From: Streptomyces triculaminicus
Lineage (GTDB): Bacteria > Actinomycetota > Actinomycetes > Streptomycetales > Streptomycetaceae
Assembly: GCF_017349075.1 (NCBI RefSeq)
Contig: NZ_JAFMOF010000003.1
Location: 434,001 to 498,000 of the forward strand
Direction of reading: 5' to 3'
DNA: 64,000 nt
Shown here piece by piece: positions 60,142 through 64,000 of the stretch (position 1 is its first letter; every line of letters starts with the position of its first letter). Made by a program: the position numbers and the translations under genes. The notes beneath the pieces were generated by a model. That model saw nothing but the letters and a program-made list of their open reading frames with translations, was not told the DNA's origin and did no database searches.

Positions 60142-61635
60142 TCACACGGGCGTTCCGCCCGCGGCACGGCTGCCCTCCGCGAGCCGGCGGATCGCGGACA
60201 TCGGGACGGGGAGCCAGTCGGGCCGGTGACGGGCTTCGTAGAGGACCTCGTAGACGGCCTTGTCCGTCTCGTGGGCGCGCAGCAGCCGGGGGTCCTCGCG
60301 CGGGTCGTCGGGGTGGGCGGCGGCGTAGCCCTCGCAGAAGGCGGCGCGCGCGGCGTCGGCCCAGCCGGTGCCCGGCGCGCGGCCCACCGCCGCCGCGTAG
60401 TCGAAGGAGCGCAGCATCCCCGCGATGTCCCGGACCACCGGCTGCGGGCGGCGGCGCTCGGCCAGCGGGACCGCGGGCTCGCCCTCGAAGTCGATCAGGG
60501 ACCAGCGGCCGTCGGCGGGGGTGCGCAGCGCCTGGCCCAGGTGCAGGTCGCCGTGGATGCGCTGGGCGCGCCAGGTGCGCCCCGCCCCGCCGGGGGCGGC
60601 GATGTCGTCGAACGCGGCGCACAGGGCGGCCCGGTAGGGGCGCAGCGCGGGGACGGCCTCGGCGGCGGCGTCCAGGCGGTGGGTCATGGCGGCGGCGAGG
60701 GCCTCGAGCCGGTGCCGGTCCAGGGCGGTGGTGGGCAGGGCCTCGGCGAGCGCCAGGTGCACCTCGGCGGTGGCCTGGCCCAGCGCGCGGGCGGGGGCGG
60801 TGAAGTCGGCCCCGACGGCCAGCGCGCCCAGCGCCAGCTGCCAGCCGTCGGCGGACCCGGGGAGATAGGGCTGGAGCACCCCGAGCGTCATGGGCTCCGA
60901 CCCGGCGCGCGGCGGCTCGGCCTCGAACCAGGCGGCGGGGGCGGGCACACGCGCGCAGCCGGCGTTCGCGAGTGCGCGGGGCAGTTCGAGATCGGGATTG
61001 ACGCCGGGGCCGACCCGGCGGAAGAGCTTGAGGATATACGTTTCGCCGTAGACGGCCGAGGAGTTGGACTGCTCGGCGTCCAGCAGCCGGGGGGCCAGGT
61101 CCGGCGAAATGACCACCTCCGGTTCGCGGGTGAAACGCAACGGGCCGAGCCGGCCGGGCATCCTCAGCCGCTCCAGCAGCAGGGCGGCCAGCCGGGGGTC
61201 GGTGAGCCCCTCGTACACCGCGCGGCCGCGCAGCGGCCCGTCGGCGGGACGGCCGACGAGCGCGGGCGCCAGATGCGGCGGCAGCACGTCCCTGACGCCC
61301 AGCAGCAGTTGGTAGCAGTCCTCGCCCGCCCCGTCCTGGCGGGCGCGCACGAGCAGGTGGAGCAGGCCGGGGCCGGCGCCGGAGGGGGGCAGCAGCTCGG
61401 TGGCCGAGACGAGGGCGAAGCCGCTGATGGGGCGGCCCTTGCCGGCGAACCAGCGCTGCCGCGGCAGCCACTCCAGCAGCAGCGGCCCCAGCGAGTCGAG
61501 CAGTCCCCGCACCTCCTGCGGCCCGCCCCCGTCGCCGGGGGCCCGCGCCCCCTCGGCGGAGGGCGTCGAGGGGCCCGGGTGCGGCCCCGTACGGGTGGTG
61601 GTGGCCTCCCGGTGCGGCGGTGCAGCGTCCGACAT
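60142..61635 (-). CDS. mak: Maltokinase (Mak/Pep2)
   Basis: This 497-residue protein starts at ATG 61635 (ATG 61677 is less likely). It has an N-cap with EWLPRQRWFAGKGRPISGFAL, then a phosphotransferase core: SSAVYGETYILKLFRRVGPG, the catalytic loop QRIHGDLHLGQAL and the metal-binding SLIDFEGEPAVPL. It phosphorylates maltose to maltose 1-phosphate, the donor for GlgE. In some species it is fused to or complexed with TreS. Here it is separate, with a 353-base gap after treS, unusual for this operon. Confidence 0.93.
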   Translation of the reverse strand: MSDAAPPHREATTTRTGPHPGPSTPSAEGARAPGDGGGPQEVRGLLDSLGPLLLEWLPRQRWFAGKGRPISGFALVSATELLPPSGAGPGLLHLLVRARQDGAGEDCYQLLLGVRDVLPPHLAPALVGRPADGPLRGRAVYEGLTDPRLAALLLERLRMPGRLGPLRFTREPEVVISPDLAPRLLDAEQSNSSAVYGETYILKLFRRVGPGVNPDLELPRALANAGCARVPAPAAWFEAEPPRAGSEPMTLGVLQPYLPGSADGWQLALGALAVGADFTAPARALGQATAEVHLALAEALPTTALDRHRLEALAAAMTHRLDAAAEAVPALRPYRAALCAAFDDIAAPGGAGRTWRAQRIHGDLHLGQALRTPADGRWSLIDFEGEPAVPLAERRRPQPVVRDIAGMLRSFDYAAAVGRAPGTGWADAARAAFCEGYAAAHPDDPREDPRLLRAHETDKAVYEVLYEARHRPDWLPVPMSAIRRLAEGSRAAGGTPV

Positions 61636-61988
61636 GGCGTCGCGTCCTTTCCCCGGGGCACACGACGGATGGGGCAAAGTGTCCCGGATTGCGGCTTTGG
61701 CCGGTGCATGGTGCGGGACGTGTCGGGCGAGGAATCGTCCGTACGGTCAGCGCCTGCGCCCGGTATGCGGTTCGTGCGACACCCGTGGCCCAGGGCCACG
61801 GACCGTGCGGTACGTGCGATACGTGCGGAAGGTGCGGTCCGTGCGAGCGGTACGACCGGTGCGCGAGGTGCGGGCGAGAATCGCCCCCGGCCCGAGCGCA
61901 GTAGTACGAGTGCCCAGGCCCCGGCGGGGAAAACCGCCGGAGCCTCCGTGCGCGGCCGCCCGGTGAGGGCCGCGCACGGGCGCCGAGG
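61636..61988. other. Gap between treS and mak with a 9-bp repeat array
   Basis: These 353 bases have no credible gene. The notable content is an array of eight 9-bp units at 61803-61874. A promoter for mak-glgB could lie here, but I see no consensus boxes. Confidence 0.55.
61803..61874. repeat. Eight 9-bp tandem repeats, consensus NSGTGCGNN
   Basis: Units such as CCGTGCGGT, ACGTGCGAT, ACGTGCGGA and AGGTGCGGT follow each other without gaps for 72 bases. The array is multiple-of-three long but lies outside genes. Confidence 0.75.
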
Positions 61989-63697
<1,709 letters not shown>

Positions 63698-63701
<4 letters not shown>

Positions 63702-64000
63702 GGTGTGGGTGACCCTCCGATCTGTGAGGACGGTCGCAGCGAGAACACGTGCGCGGGCGCGAGCGAACGGCCCGGCTCGAGGCGCACATAGTTGTCCCTG
63801 CCCCAGTGATAGGTCTCTCCGGTGAGCTCGTCGCGCACCGGGACGGTCTCGTGCCAGTCGAGGCCGAGTGCCGGCATGTCCAACGAGACCGTCGCCTCCT
63901 GGGTGTGGTGGGGGTCGAGGTTGACGACCGTGAGGACGCAGGAGGAGCCGGACCGCTTGGAGTAGGCGATGACGGCGTCGTTGTCGGCGTCATGGAAGCG
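63698..64000 (-). CDS. glgE: GlgE maltosyltransferase, C-terminal end (runs off window)
   Basis: Only the last 100 residues are present: RFHDADNDAVIAYSKRSG, VVNLDPHHTQEATVSLDMP, LDWHETVPVRDELTGETYHW and LEPGRSLAPAHVFSLRP. This is the C-terminal beta domain of alpha-1,4-glucan:maltose-1-phosphate maltosyltransferase. It elongates glucan using maltose 1-phosphate. The overlap with treS and the following mak and glgB complete the GlgE pathway. From memory the S. coelicolor counterpart is glgE1. Confidence 0.9.

Noticed and set aside
57440..60229. Plus-strand frame of 929 codons opposite glgB
   Set aside because: Shadow of glgB on the other strand; no domains.
61620..61966. Small plus-strand genes in the treS-mak gap
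   Set aside because: Their Arg/Val/Thr or Cys/Arg periodicity is produced by the 9-bp array; no ribosome site or conserved domain.

Overview
The window is about 64 kb of very GC-rich actinobacterial chromosome, and the gene content and order point to Streptomyces. Diagnostic markers are the polar coiled-coil pair FilP and Scy, a B12-dependent isobutyryl-CoA mutase large subunit, two AIM24/DUF3817-type Streptomyces families, an XRE/DUF397 regulatory pair, a GlgE-TreS-Mak-GlgB alpha-glucan operon, and many GTG starts with ATGA or GTGA overlaps. From memory, the order nucS ... filP-scy ... meaB ... icmA ... pyk-ackA-pta-pfkA ... glgB-mak-treS-glgE matches the S. coelicolor SCO5388-SCO5443 region, so most of this is core chromosome rather than an island.

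Layout. 1-7.8 kb: the N-terminal part of nucS, an SCO5389-like protein, a luciferase-like oxidoreductase, a small zinc-ligand-like protein, two tandem ATPase/permease ABC operons, and filP. 7.9-15.8 kb: the giant scy gene, then methylmalonyl-CoA epimerase, acetyl-CoA acetyltransferase and meaB. 15.8-22 kb: a MarR gene, a three-gene AIM24 operon, two DUF3817 membrane proteins and a second MarR gene. A small serine-recombinase element (about 19.02-20.86 kb) has broken an MTH1187-type thiamine-binding gene here. 22-26 kb: icmA behind a 24-bp perfect palindrome, a TetR gene, and a thioredoxin-TPR protein. 26.2-29.2 kb: DUF6230, DUF6114 and a repeat-bearing secreted protein, plus a small PH-like protein. 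29.3-35.6 kb: pyk, ackA, pta and pfkA, the lower-glycolysis and acetate node. 35.6-40 kb: a FtsX-type ABC exporter and a PIN-type toxin-antitoxin pair. 39.9-47.4 kb: a sugar ABC importer whose second permease is separated from its binding protein and first permease by about 4.3 kb of unrelated genes (CBS proteins, VOC, monooxygenase-like, tandem-HTH protein, lipoprotein). 47.4-51.3 kb: a CitA/DcuS-like two-component system divergent from a dicarboxylate symporter. 51.3-57.7 kb: a variable stretch with a DUF899 protein, a chain of four small genes, an XRE/DUF397 pair carrying a TTA codon, a secreted protein and an MFS/ArsR pair. 57.7-64 kb: glgB, mak, treS and the C-terminal end of glgE.

How it fits together. 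mce, meaB, the thiolase and icmA belong to short-chain acyl-CoA carbon flow (isobutyryl-, butyryl- and methylmalonyl-CoA). pyk, ackA, pta and pfkA handle glycolytic and acetate flux. The GlgE operon turns trehalose into branched alpha-glucan. FilP and Scy organise the hyphal tip.

Sequence quality. Five genes carry apparent frameshifts: the ABC ATPase tail, the ABC permease head, the third AIM24 gene, the tetR head and a small gene at 52.7 kb. Every one is repaired by adding single bases, mostly in G/C runs. This looks like systematic homopolymer undercalling rather than real pseudogenes.
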